Source of the DNA: Ramazzottius varieornatus
Taxonomy: Eukaryota > Tardigrada > Eutardigrada > Parachela > Ramazzottiidae
DNA: 64,000 bases
Reading direction: 5' to 3'
NCBI GenBank assembly: GCA_001949185.1
Contig: BDGG01000001.1
Span: 8,564,721-8,628,720, forward strand
Position numbers and translations under genes: made by a program. Position 1 is the first letter of the stretch. Each line of letters begins with the position of its first letter. The notes beneath the pieces were generated by a model. It searched no databases. It had not been told where the DNA came from and saw only the letters and a list, made by a program, of their open reading frames with translations. Positions 22,833 to 33,026 of this stretch are shown piece by piece.

Positions 22833-24112
22833 TAGTAGAGATGGCAAAAGTGTGATTTACCGAAATATACCGAAACCAAATCGAACTTTTCGATTTGGTA
22901 TGAGAAGTTACCGAAACCGGAATTTTCGGTGTGAGCCTCGCACCGAAAAATCGATTTCGGTACGCGTCCACACCAAATCGAAGTATTTCGGTATACCAAC
23001 AAAATATCAAGGTTGAGAAAGGTTGATTTTGGCGGCTTTTGATTAGAGTGATCAAGTACGGAGGGCTCTTCGAACATCGCAAATCTGTTAATGTGCCCCT
23101 TCGTAAGACTGCGTCGTGGACGATTGATTCGACTGCCTTTTGATTGAGTCTAGCCAGTACAGTCCGCCTCAAGATTCCAGATTTTCAACATGGCGCATCC
23201 ACTTTCCTGGGCTTTCTAACTGCGCTGTGTTTCGCCTCTATTCTTTGTGTCGTATTCTGAATTAAGGTACAGGATGAACAGACGACTAAGTTGGACTCGG
23301 GAGTTAGCCAGAGATAGAGAGGAGAGTGCTGAACGAGAAGCAACGCGCCGTGGAATGGATGGGGAGTCGGATGACCTGATGGACGTCGACAAAGCTTCAC
23401 CAGCCGCTGCAAGCTCAACCTCTTCTACCCCGATAACATCAAAAAAGTCTTTCTCAGCAGACAAGGTTGTCCGTCGAGCAGCTGTTTACAAATTCTGGAC
23501 CGACGACGTCAAAAATTAAGCTTTACCAGTGCAACTACTGCACGAAGAAATATCGCGATTCAAACTCCAGCACCATCCTGAACACGCATAATCTACGCAC
23601 GCAAACCGGATTCCAACTGAAAGAAGATTCAGGAAGTCCAAAACTCAGCATCAAGCAGAAAGCGCTGATCGATGAGAAGATGAAACGCTTGCTTACTGCC
23701 CGTAACCATCCTTTCTCCTTGGTCGACTACGCAGAATTCATCGAGTTCACCCAATCATTGTGACCTTCTTACACTCCACCCAGAAGAAACACTCTGAAAG
23801 CTTGGTTGTTCGTAGACTACGAAGCTTACAAGATAAACTTAAACTATTCCCTAATATAATTCGAAATAATTTGAATTTTCGAAATTTTGTTTGAACTGAT
23901 TGATTTCACTTGATTAGATCAAAGCCGAACTGGACGCAGGTCCAGGCAAGATCTCGTTAACGCTGGACGGTTGGACATCGGTGGCCCAAGATGGTTACAG
24001 CTCACTGGATCACTTCCGACTTCGAGATCCGAGGAGTGCTACGGGATATTCGGGAGCTGCCGGCGGAGCACCTTGCTGACAATATCCAGGAGACTCTTCT
24101 CGACATTCTGCG
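22833..24112 (+). mobile_element. hAT transposon, 5' half only, inserted in the Polinton
   Basis: The left boundary shows a hAT-like terminus (TAGAGATGGCAAAAGTG at 22833). The gene includes an acidic N-terminal part (23340-23515), a BED-type zinc finger (CNYCTKKYRD, then STILNTH), the RNHPFSLVDYAEF segment, and ISLTLDGWTS near 23960, the block containing the first catalytic Asp. A one-base frameshift near 23515 separates the N-terminus from the zinc finger, and another lies near 23990. A short AT-rich stretch ending TTGATTAG before 23921 looks like an intron. After HWITSDFEIRGVLRDI the homology stops near 24112 and Polinton integrase begins. The catalytic C-terminal half and right terminus are absent. 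Confidence 0.75.
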
Positions 24113-24623
24113 CCCTTACAGCGGGAGTCTGGGAGGAGTGGAGCGATACCGAAGTGCGGAACTGGAAACCTTGACGGACGCGAAAAAAGAGCTAGTATCG
24201 GTATACCCATACACCGCATGACGGGAGCGAAGGATAAACTTTCCGCGGAACGCCGCCGTTCTAGTGCCGGACCATCACTGGCAATTCCAAGCGGATCTGA
24301 TGGACCTGCAAAAGATATCCAAAGAAGATAAGCACTATCGGTATGAGCTTGTCGTGATCGACTGTTTCAGCAAGAAATTAAGCCGTGTTCTCGTCAAAAC
24401 CAAGCATGAATTTAATATCAAGAAAGGACTGGAGATGGCGTTTGAAGAGCTTGGGATACCGGATAGGTTGCAGACAGATAAAGCCATGTAGAGAGATGAA
24501 TACACTGTTAGACTGTCAAAAGACGAGCCTATTTTCGCGAAAGGGTATGCGTCAAACTTTTCTGAAGAGGTTTATAAGATCACAAAATGGGGGTATTTTA
24601 CGAGCGCGAGCTTTGGTTGGTAA
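24113..24623 (+). pseudogene. Polinton retroviral-type integrase (internal deletion)
   Basis: The N-terminal part starts at the hAT junction (GSLGGVERYRSAELETL) and runs, with a frame change near 24230, into FPRNAAVLVPDHHWQFQADLM. The catalytic core shows the first Asp in QADLMDL, YELVVIDCFSKKL, and the second Asp in RLQTDKA. A TAG at 24489-24491 follows at once. The next bases encode the C-terminal SH3-like part (TVRLSKDEPIFAKGYASNF), so the segment with the catalytic Glu is deleted. The enzyme would join element ends to target DNA. The frame ends at the TAA at 24621-24623, 11 bases before the penton gene. Confidence 0.85.
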
Positions 24624-24634
24624 AATAGAGTACC

Positions 24635-25617
24635 ATGACCAATAAATTATACACGTTTTACCTGACGCTACTGTCTCACGCCTCAATGGATGTTTATCCG
24701 GACAATCACGCCTCCGTAGGGGTAACTAAACTGTCAGCACCAATCGTACTGCAGGGGCGATGGGAAGTTGCGCTGGTTGAATTTACATATTCGGAAACGA
24801 TGTACGATATATCATCACCGCAAACTATTGTGATCCATCAACTGGCATTCGGAACTCCGCCTGACGGAACACAGAAGGAAGCGCATATCACTGAGAGCAT
24901 TCGTGTACCGTCGGGAATTTACACGCCTGACCATTTAACCTTCCACATCGCACAATACACACCACCTTTACGCAACGCTGAAGGTGTTAGCGTCGGACGC
25001 TAGGCATTCGAGATACTCTCGCATCCTAGTGAAAGGAAAACACGAATTAGGTTTTCGACACTGCGAGTGTGGCTACAGTTTCCTAAACATTGTGCAATGT
25101 TGGGGGAAATGTTAGGTTTCAAGGGAAAAAAATACTGTAAGCTACGAAAAAGCGAGCACGTCTTTTGATATCGAAGTCAGAGAAGAGGAACGAAAGAAAG
25201 CACAAAGTGTCGATGACAGATTTCCGGCATCCGACAGTGAATCTGCGCCGATACCGGATAACGCGGACATCAGCTACACCGTTATCTCTAGAAAAGCAAT
25301 CAACATGAACCTAGGCAATCAGTCTCTATTTGTTCATGCAGACATCGCTGACGCCAGCGTGGTTAAAGACTCCTTAGCACCACTGCTAAGATAAGTGTCG
25401 ATCAAAGACAACAGTGCATTTCAGTTGGTTCAAGCAAGGTTCGATAAGGCGCACTACGTTCCTGTCAATTAGACCTGTTTAGACTGTATACGGATTGAGA
25501 TTACGAACGACCTGGGCCAAGACGCCAAGTTTGAACGTGGAAATGAATGGTGAAACTGCACTTGAAAGTGGAAAATAAATGGTGAAACTGCACTGCCGAC
25601 CTGCGCATTTTCCCAAA
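24635..25617 (+). pseudogene. Polinton penton (minor capsid, single jelly-roll) protein
   Basis: The start MTNKLYTFYLTLLSHASMDV, then WEVALVEFTYSETMYDI, is the characteristic N-terminus of Polinton penton proteins. The first frame ends at 25003, but homology continues in shifted frames: a Leu-Gly-Phe block near 25110, then NQSLFVHADIADASVVKD with APLLR near 25380 and a TAA at 25393-25395. Next comes a segment ending HYVPV, and finally IRIEITNDLGQDAKFERG near 25495-25540. A 31/32-bp tandem duplication (25531-25593) repeats the last codons. At least four lesions disable it. In virions this protein would occupy the fivefold vertices. Confidence 0.82.
25531..25593. repeat. Tandem duplication of 31-32 bp in the penton 3' end
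   Basis: TTGAACGTGGAAATGAATGG and the following TTGAAAGTGGAAAATAAATG begin two adjacent units that both end TGAAACTGCAC. The units correspond to the same C-terminal codons of the penton gene, so the duplication followed or accompanied gene decay. Confidence 0.8.
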
Positions 25618-25696
25618 ATGGGTATTCAACCTTTTCACCCTGACAGTGGGTTGTGTGAAGAACTTCTGATTCAGAATCAGATAAGCCACGGCGCAC

Positions 25697-26055
25697 TCGG
25701 ACGGTTTTGAGAATCCGGATTTCAAGAAACGGCTCAGGACTTGGTAGCTTTCTACGCTCCATTCTCTTCAAAGTGTGTCGGTTTACTGCGCGGCTAGTAT
25801 AGACGGCGATGCACACGTTAAAACCGCATTTGGATCTGCTAAGCCAAATTTTAGCACTGCAGCGAAATCCGCGTTTGAAGAAGCTAGTCGGTGTGTTGTG
25901 TGGACAAAATTGTGGAAAATATTGGTCCGGCTGCAACTACTCCACCTACGCAATCAGGTGCAGGACGAAAGCGTCCTGTTATCAACAAGAAACGTATACC
26001 TCGACACACTGTCACAGGTCTGCGTCGTATACCACCCTTTGACCTTTCCGACCAA
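25697..26055 (+). pseudogene. Polinton basic core-like protein (degraded)
   Basis: Between penton and capsid genes, one frame gives ISRNGSGLGSFLRSILFKV, like the Gly-Leu-Gly-Ser-Phe start of the short basic protein found at this place in many Polintons, and it stops at a TAG near 25800. The same frame reopens at 25809. A third frame ends in a Lys/Arg-rich stretch (GAGRKRPVINKKRIPRHTV) near 25960-26020. The split over frames makes the call tentative; position and composition support it. A DNA-condensing role is inferred by analogy with adenovirus core peptides. Confidence 0.45.
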
Positions 26056-26062
26056 TTCTAAA

Positions 26063-27258
26063 ATGGCCAATCTATACACACTGGAGGGATCGGAGCCGGC
26101 CATAGCTGCTGATTCACATATGTTTACGGTTCCGGCAACTTTGACAGATAGATGTTGAACAGAGGAACAGAGGATTGAGCCAGCAACGGCTATCGCTGAA
26201 GCAGTTCCTGCCACCGGAGATATCAACTTTTTCTGCCCACCATCTTCACGTGCATTCATTTCGCTTCCAGAGTTAGCATTCAAAATCGAACTGTCTATCA
26301 AGAAAAGACCTATAAACACATTGGAAGAGTGAACCTTTAGTGAACCAAACGACCGTGTTGCGCCGGTCAGTTTTATTGCTCACGGCGTTTTCCAGTCTTG
26401 TCAGGTTTCACTCAATAACCGTGTTGGCGTCTGGTACGACGACGTACCTTTATTACCCGTACAGAGCAATATTCGAAGCTCTGACAATGTACAGTCTCAG
26501 TGCCCTCAAGACGCAGCTGACGGCGAGAGGCTTCTACGCAGACACCCCTAAGCAGCATGAAAATTTTGCGAACAATGTCCCAGAACAACTTCGACGGAGC
26601 CTATTTGTTGACATGAAATGGGCGGAGTTTTCAGGCAAAGTGTTTTCGGATATCGCAGAACAAAGCAAGAATCTGATCACAGGAGTGTCTATCAAAGTGA
26701 AGTTTACCCTGAACAAGCCAGAGTTTCACCTGAGAACCTCGAGACCTATTGCGCCAGCTGGTGAAGCTACTCTACCTGACACGGACCATCATAAGTTTAT
26801 CCGAAACCCAAGACTTGTGGTAAAACGATACGTGGGGACACCTCATTTCATGAACGCTGTAGCAAAGAGGCTTGTCGAAACTCGGCCAAATACCATAAGG
26901 AAAAGCAAATTTCAAGAGCCTCAGTCATTCCCAGAGGCGTCCAGACCCACAGAATTCCGAGCACGCATATGGGAGAACTTCCAGAAATGGTGTTGTGCGC
27001 CCTGGTGGAAAACATCAACCTACAAGGGAGCTTCGAAACCAATCCATTCAAGTTTGTCCATAAAAACATGACACGCATTTCAGTTGAGGTCGACGGAGTG
27101 TCGTACCCCACCAAATCATACGATGTCCAGTTCGGTGGTGGACGGAGTCTGGAGGCCCCCGACGGACTTTTGGACGTCCTAGGACGAAAACAATTGTCCG
27201 GTGGAGGTTTGCCATTTGACCGTACGGATTATAATAAAGGAGCTGATATATCTGATGC
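26063..27258 (+). pseudogene. Polinton major capsid protein (double jelly-roll), C-terminus lost
   Basis: The start MANLYTLEGSEPAIAADSHM leads to a frame with stops at 26156-26158 and about 26327-26329, through VSFIAHGVFQSCQVSLNNR. A shift near 26430 enters the long frame to 27071, with YYPYRAIFEALTMYS, FSDIAEQSKNLITGV and LVVKRYVGTPHFMNAVAKRL. A second shift near 26970 returns to the first frame: LPEMVLCALVENINLQGSF, NPFKFVHKNMTRISVEVDG and RTDYNKG. These are landmark blocks of the capsid protein that tiles Polinton virions. Homology stops near 27255, where the SWIM-type sequence starts. About 400 codons remain; family members are longer, so the end of the second jelly roll is missing. Confidence 0.87.
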
Positions 27259-28569
27259 GTACGGTTTGTAGGAGAAGAAAAGCGACCTGTTACCCACACC
27301 AGAGACCTGAAATGTCCCTGCGAAATCTACGTCGCAGCGCAGAAAAGAAGGAAGTGCGTTCGAATCAATAAAATGTTGAAACTCCCGTGCCATAACCATG
27401 AACTGGCCAAGGAACTGTGGAACTTGAATCCAGATTTTGAAGGGCGGTGGCAAGACCTTATTGACAAGTCTCCGGACGACTCTCGTAACTATCTCAACAA
27501 CAGCTGGTATACATGCCGTCACAAATGGTCAATGGCTTTCCGCAACAACGCGCGTACATACGGCATAAACACGAACAGCACTATTGGGAGCTTCTTCCAT
27601 GCGCTCAAGGGCGCGATAAAGTTGCACAGACGAACAGCGCCGCACAACTTCGAACTGATACAGATTGTGTATGCGTTCTGTTGTGAGAAGGTGTCTCTTT
27701 CCATCTACACATGGTACTTGAACCAAACAACAAAGCTCAGCATAAACGTGGAAGCTCAGTATCAGCCCGTGTTTGATGAACTAGGTCACACGATAAACGA
27801 CTGGGCGGTGCGAGCGATCCATATACAGTTCAAACTGTTTCTGAAGAATAAGTACGAGGTCGAACAGTGGGCGGATGGAAGTGCTACTCTGACCTCGACG
27901 AATGACAGGATCTTCTACATTCATCCAGGTAAAGAGGAATAACAAGTCAACTGTTCGTGCGTCTTCAGCACCTCCCATGGCCTACCGTGTCGTCACATCA
28001 TGCACATGCGCAGAGACAAGGGTGAAGTAATTGCCAGCGCTAAAGACTGTCTCAAGCGATGGAAACGAAGATCGAAGCGAGATGCCCAAATGTTCCGCGG
28101 ATCTGTGGACCGAATTGCCGATCTCGCAAACCTCGAGGAAGATGAAGGAGAGGTAAGGCCCGGCAAGACAGGTCAGCACGAGCGCTGGAACATTGTTCGA
28201 GCTATCAACAAGCGTGTGGAAAGTAAGCTGGTAGAAATCCCTCCTAGTCTGTTCTTCAAGGAAGTCGAGGAATACGAGAAGATGATCGACAATTATGTAC
28301 AGCGTTTAGAAGAATGAACACCGCTTGTAGAAGATGGCGAACCGCAGAATGACCCACCTCTGTCAACCCTTCCAGCAACTTTGACAGGACTTCTCGCACC
28401 CAAAAACAGGCGTGGTCGCCCGGAACTCGTGAAAGGTCACAAAAACCAGTCTCGATTCAACAAACGGTTGGGCGAGGAACCTATGCCTATGCAGTATCGA
28501 CCACCTGAACAGCGTTATATACTCGGGTCCACTTCGAGAAAAGAAAATACTGTTGCCGCATCACGATGA
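27256..28569 (+). pseudogene. SWIM zinc-finger (ZSWIM/FAR1-like) transposase derivative, internally deleted
   Basis: One frame runs from about 27256 to 28569 with only two stops, TAA at 27940-27942 and TGA at 28315-28317. It begins with a Cys/His-type DNA-binding part (CPCEIYVAAQKRRK, then CHNHEL). Next comes the helical region before the SWIM finger (NNSWYTCRHKWSMAFRNN, then TYGINTNSTIGSFF). The SWIM motif CSCVFSTSHGLPCRH (C-x-C-x9-C-x-H) lies at 27952-27996. The tail has a GRP-rich segment (NRRGRPELVKG). The DDE core normally between the HNHE and SWIM parts is missing, so the sequence jumps directly from one to the other. Better kept than the flanking capsid and polymerase, it arrived later or decayed more slowly. 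Confidence 0.7.
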
Positions 28570-28589
28570 CCATGTCGACGTCCTGACAA

Positions 28590-30380
28590 GTTAAGCCGAA
28601 TGGTTTGGTCGAAACCATTGGTGTTTCCATTGTAACATCCCATACGACCGACGTGAGTCACATCGATGCAAACATGTGTCTATATCCTGTCTGCGCCAAA
28701 GTTGTGGGCCACGTGTCAGCGACCAAGTATGCTGTCCAGCAGGGCGAACGGCCCTGTGTCCTTTTGGAAACGAAGGGCGCAACAAAAAACTAAGCTTTGG
28801 CTTGAAATCTATTTCTTATTAAAAACTAGGAAACTGTAAACTGTAATTCATCGTTAACTCTCAAAATTTTCCAGTCCGAAGACTGACACTCCGCATCAGG
28901 AAAAACATATACTTTTGGAGTTTTCAAAAAGAACAATTCGTGAATCCTCGTACGCTGTCAATATTTGTGGCGGTGACTCGTTACACCCAGCGAAACAAAG
29001 GAGCAAGCAGCAGGGGTAAGCTGTTTATACACTGCATGTTAGAATAAGATAACCTACTTGGAATGAAGGGGATGATTAAGATTTCTGTTACGGTTCTACT
29101 ATGTATCTAGCTTTTCATCGCTATCAATTTTCTTTCATAGAAAACGTGGGGTGTTCGAATTATATCCGACAGTAATGTCAGCCGCATGTTTTATTTTTAT
29201 TCGTACTTTTTCGAGTAGTCCGCATGCATAGTTTCGTTGTAATTTGCTGTTTGTACAATAGTATTCAGTGGAGAACCAACACAGCAGGTTTTGAAGTGTC
29301 GGTTTCGGACTTTAAAATTTTGAAAGTTAACGATGACTTACAGTCTACAGTTTCCTAGTTTTTAAAACAAATTGTTTTTAAGCCAAAATATAGTTTTTTT
29401 TGCGCCCTACGTTTTCACAAGGATACAGGGCCGTTTGCCCCTGCTGTCCAGACTGTAACTGGCACTTTAGCGGCCCCGAATGTTACGCGACGCACAAAGC
29501 CGTCGATGAGAGCTGTGACGATGAAAATGAGCCCCCAATCACGAGATTTAGGACTCGGAAGTCCATTTGGAGCCTGTACTTCGTTTGCTCTGACTACCAT
29601 CGTTTCATCTCCCGCCGGAATCGTAAGCAGTCTCACGTCTGCGGTGAACAATGGTGCAGCGTGTGTCGCCAGTGTTATCCCGATGGTGAACACGTGTGTT
29701 TTATGAAACCGGAGATGATTGATCAAAGCACAATGGACCGACATCGAAAAACGAAATTCTTCTATTTCGATCTCGAGTGTTTCCAGAATGACAAAGGGAT
29801 TTTCATTGCGAATGTGGCTGCTCTACAAGATGACTAAGGGAATGAAACCCGGTTTCCCGCTGATCAATCTGATGTGGGATATGACGTCACCGATGAGTTC
29901 TGCACTTTCCTGTTTGACGAGCGGTTCAAGGATCACTACGTTCTCGCGCATAACTTCCGCGGGTTCGATGCGTTTCCAGTGCTGAATAGGCAACTCAATA
30001 ACGGAGTCAAGCCCGAAGCGATCATGAATGACTTCAAGGTGATGCAACCCGATGTGAAGAAGTTTAACATACGCTTCCGGGATTCCTACAACTACAATCC
30101 CCAGTCACTGTTCGCATGGACGAAGACTTTTTCTCCACCGAAAGAAGAGCAGGAAAGAGCTTTAGAGCAGAAGAGAACGTCTGTTCGAATCGTACATAAG
30201 CCTTTCTCTGGCGTTGAAAGTGGAAGCTTCCGGGTGGCCGCCCAATGTTAAAACCGAAGCCGACCGACTGCATTATGTAGAGGATTTTTTTCTAAGGGGA
30301 GTCAGTTCGCTTGGACCCCTCCAAAATTGCCAAAAACCTTGGACTTCGCGCGTTAGCGAAACCATGAATAAATTCGTAAG
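28590..30380 (+). pseudogene. Polinton protein-primed DNA polymerase B (split by a foldback element, palm mostly lost)
   Basis: The N-terminal Cys/His region lies at 28590-28739 (HWCFHCNIPYDRR and further Cys pairs) and resumes after the inserted element at 29442 with CCPDCNWHFSGPECYATH, in step once the duplicated target bases are discounted. The exonuclease domain shows KFFYFDLECFQ (Exo I acidic pair) and YVLAHNFRGFDAF (Exo II), followed by NIRFRDSYNYNPQSLF. One stop, TAA, interrupts at 29835-29837. After about 30130 most of the polymerase domain is deleted; a scrap just before motif B remains at 30225-30375 (EADRLHYVEDFF, IAKNLGLRALAK) in shifting frames. It would have replicated the element using a protein primer. 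No intact catalytic YxDT motif is seen. Confidence 0.87.
28740..29441. mobile_element. Foldback/MULE-like MITE, copy 1, inside polymerase gene
   Basis: Inverted arms of about 160 bp (28740-28898 and 29281-29441) begin near (C)AGGGGCGAACGGCCCTGT. The element is flanked on both sides by TGCTGTCCAG (28730-28739 and 29442-29451), a 10-bp target duplication. Removing the element and one copy of these bases restores the polymerase reading frame. A 9-10 bp duplication with long arms is typical of Mutator-like elements. The interior is non-coding. A second copy lies at 56918-59151. Confidence 0.85.
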
Positions 30381-31198
30381 TTGCTGTCTTTGAGTCTGTG
30401 GTTAACATGATAAATGAAACCAGCGAATCTCTAGTCGTCCACTATCCATTCAACATACGTCGAAACAAGAGGAAAATGGAACTCAAGTTGTCAGTCTGAG
30501 CAAAAAATTTCGACTAACTAATAACAAACGCATAGTTCTGCCTAACTTCTCTACTGTTCCGCACGGTTATTGTACTGAAGATGACCAACTGTAAAAATCT
30601 TATATAACTAGGGTTTCCTGTCATACGTTTGGCAGTAATCCCCCCGGGCACCGCGCGTTCAAAATCAGCTCTCGCCGCAATTCATCAAACTTTAGAATCT
30701 CAAACGAGCCGAGAAGTATTAAACTGAACATGACGAATATGATTAAAAATAACCCCAGCCATTGTCCAAGTTGCTGTCTTCTACTAAGTCCATCTTTCAA
30801 TGTTGTGGTGATGAAAGCTCTTCATCAGACACTGACACAGGCGTACAACTGATATTGGATTTAGTTGCCAGTTCCACCGGGGAAGAGGATCGCTCTTCTA
30901 CCGAACCTGTACGAAGTTTGTTGAAGCCTCGGAAGAGTCTTCTACTTCACCACTATCACATTCACATCACCACTACCACTATCATATTCCCAAGCACTGG
31001 GAACAGGGATTACTTCAATTCAAAAGAACGGTTTACGGACCTTATGGACCCTAGAGCATCGTATTAAGCGTCTAATCCGTAACTTCCGGATTCCTGTGCG
31101 AAGGCGCTCCACTCTTTACTTGATTCCCCCTATTTTCTTGACATTGTATGTGAAAGATAGACTACCTGTCCGAGCGTTGTATAGACTTCCCTGTGTAT

Positions 31199-31247
31199 GG
31201 TCTGGTCTGGTCTGGTCTGGTCTGGTCTGGTCTGGTCTGGTCTGGTC
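31199..31247. repeat. (TCTGG)n microsatellite
   Basis: Nearly ten perfect TCTGG units without interruption. The repeated peptide frames it produces on both strands are artefacts. Confidence 0.97.
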
Positions 31248-32237
31248 GCAGAAATCATAGCAGTAGAAATAGATAAAGGCTCTCGGCTCAACCTGGCACC
31301 GGCTGATGCGCAATTCGTTGACTTTTCCACTTTGGGTTGCGGCAGCTACAGCAAACGTACTTCACCGGTCATCAAAGCACGTTTGTTCAAGAGAACGTAG
31401 GGCGCTGACCCCACGGTATGATGTTTCGGACGAAACGGGTTGCAAGACTGAAACGTAATTCTCATGTGCAGGCGTCGCTGAGGAAATTCACGTGTCCAAG
31501 TGAACGAGGTAATGCCCTCTGACGGTGTTGGGAGGCCTTGTGGTACTACTTTAGTCACAAGGCTTCCAGATGGGGTCTACTTCGCAATCTCGCCTACTTC
31601 CACACTTCGGACCCCACAGCGACGCCTGAAACGATTGTTTTTCTCATTTAACGTATCACTAATCGTTTAGGGCGACCCCTGTTCTGATTCAACGGATTTT
31701 TTATGTGGGGTATCTATGTCTGCGCGAGTTTTACAGAACCGCAGCAACTTGGGTGAAGTGCCCGACTGTAATGCTTGCTTTTCGGCATCGTTGTATTCAT
31801 GGTCATCGTCCTTAAACTTTTAGGAACGGCCAAGTTGACTTAATAAGCAAAGCGAAAACCATGGATGTTCCGGACTTCACGAAAAGCAAAGCTCTGGGCC
31901 GCGACTCTTCATTCACGATGTGACCAGCAGTCTGTATCAGCACCGCCCCCTGTATCAGCAGTCAAAGTGTTTTCTTCTGTTTTTCCTGACGGATCACTGC
32001 AGTACAGCGTGTCACTGCCTTGTACTGTGTACACGGAGTGACAGATAAGATTATACCAAGCAGGTTCTGCGTATAGTTAGCGCACAGCTCCGATCATCAT
32101 GTCATCTGTTGCTGACCACTGTCCAGCAGCCACGCCTCCTCATTTGTTTTCTTATATAAATGAATGCCCTTCATACTGTTAGATTTGGTTTGCTTTTCCG
32201 TAAAATAGGCAAAATAGCGTTAGGATATTTTGCGCAC

Positions 32238-32281
32238 CCCGGTGGAATAACCGGGACTATTTTTCCCACCCATATTGTGGG
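32238..32281 (+). ncRNA. Two hairpins flanking a U-rich (Sm-like) motif, speculative snRNA/SL-like
   Basis: CCCGGT-GGAATA-ACCGGG forms a perfect 6-bp stem, followed by CTATTTTT and then CCCAC-CCATATT-GTGGG, a perfect 5-bp stem. Hairpin, Sm-type U tract, hairpin is the 3' layout of spliceosomal and spliced-leader RNAs. A GTAAAAT donor-like site lies about 45 bases upstream. No known snRNA sequence was matched, so this is only a candidate. Confidence 0.12.
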
Positions 32282-33026
32282 TAGTGGCGGTACTTGACAC
32301 CTTGAGCACGCCGCGATTTCGTGCTTTCAGAATACGATGTGGGAAAGTCGCTTTCGCCTCTTTTTAGCTGGTTGAAACCATGGGGCGGTGCTAAATCGGA
32401 CCGATCGCCACCTCGTCGACTGGCCAAAATTCGGCATTATGATGCGGTTGCGCCGCGTACTGACCTGCCAGCGAAAAGATATGGCAAACATTCTAGCTTC
32501 GGATGATGCTTTGGAGTTTTTCGAGAAACGCCTGTTCAGTTTTCCTCAAAGTCTTGCGTAAAGAGCGTTTTTCGTCCTAAACTTCGATGAGGCTGGTTTG
32601 GACCTCTATTCTAGCCAGTAGAATTGTCATATCCGATTGCCGATTATTGCGAAACGATTGCTAAGCTGTCCGCTAGTTTTTAGAACAGACGTGATGCAGA
32701 AAAACGACCGGCAGTCAGGGACCGTGTCATGATCCGAGAAATTCCATAAAAACCGCCTTTCATTGACGTTTTCGTGGAAAATTGTGCAGGCATTTTTCGA
32801 CAAATTCAAAAGCATCATCGGAAACTAGAATTTTGCTGTTTCTAGTCGACGACTATCCATTTCTGATATCCGTAATCAGGTCTCAAAAGAGTGCCGGTCT
32901 TAGCTTATCTTCAAAATATTTTGTTGGGTTGATTCGTTGGTTGTTGCTGACCAGCATAACGTCACGCTGGATCAAGAGCTACGATGATAAATGCAGGAGG
33001 GGGTGGCGATTAAATTTGATTAACTG

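Larger units (their letters stand above)
20847..30500 (+). mobile_element. Decayed Polinton/Maverick (adintovirus-like) element with nested insertions
   Basis: Within 9.7 kb on one strand lie remnants of packaging ATPase, two small conserved Polinton genes, retrovirus-type integrase, penton, a basic core-like protein, double-jelly-roll major capsid protein and protein-primed DNA polymerase. That set defines Polintons, large self-synthesising transposons that also encode virion proteins. The Ulp1-like maturation protease was not found. Nearly every gene carries stops or frameshifts, and polymerase and integrase have lost internal parts. Foreign segments at 22833-24112 (hAT), 27256-28569 (SWIM-type transposase) and 28740-29441 (foldback) sit inside. 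I could not identify the long terminal repeats or the 6-bp target duplication. The element cannot be active. Confidence 0.88.
30501..33026. other. No supported protein gene; see repeat at 31199 and hairpins at 32238
   Basis: Frames such as 30762-31067 (101 codons, Ser-rich then His/Ile-rich) are unrecognised. Between 30380 and 30500 there may be a last weak trace of the polymerase C-terminus. Otherwise nothing was recognised except the pentanucleotide repeat and a two-hairpin segment discussed under findings. Confidence 0.35.

Noticed and set aside
25469-25936. 155-codon minus-strand frame
   Set aside because: It lies antisense to recognisable penton and core-like coding sequence and has no homology of its own.
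31116-31400. Repetitive peptide frames on both strands
   Set aside because: Produced by the TCTGG pentanucleotide repeat.
32270-32340. Resemblance of GTGGGTAGTGGCGG and a following TTCGTGCTTTC to the 3' end of U1 snRNA
   Set aside because: Only short words match; the 5' splice-site-pairing region and the upstream stem-loops of U1 are absent.
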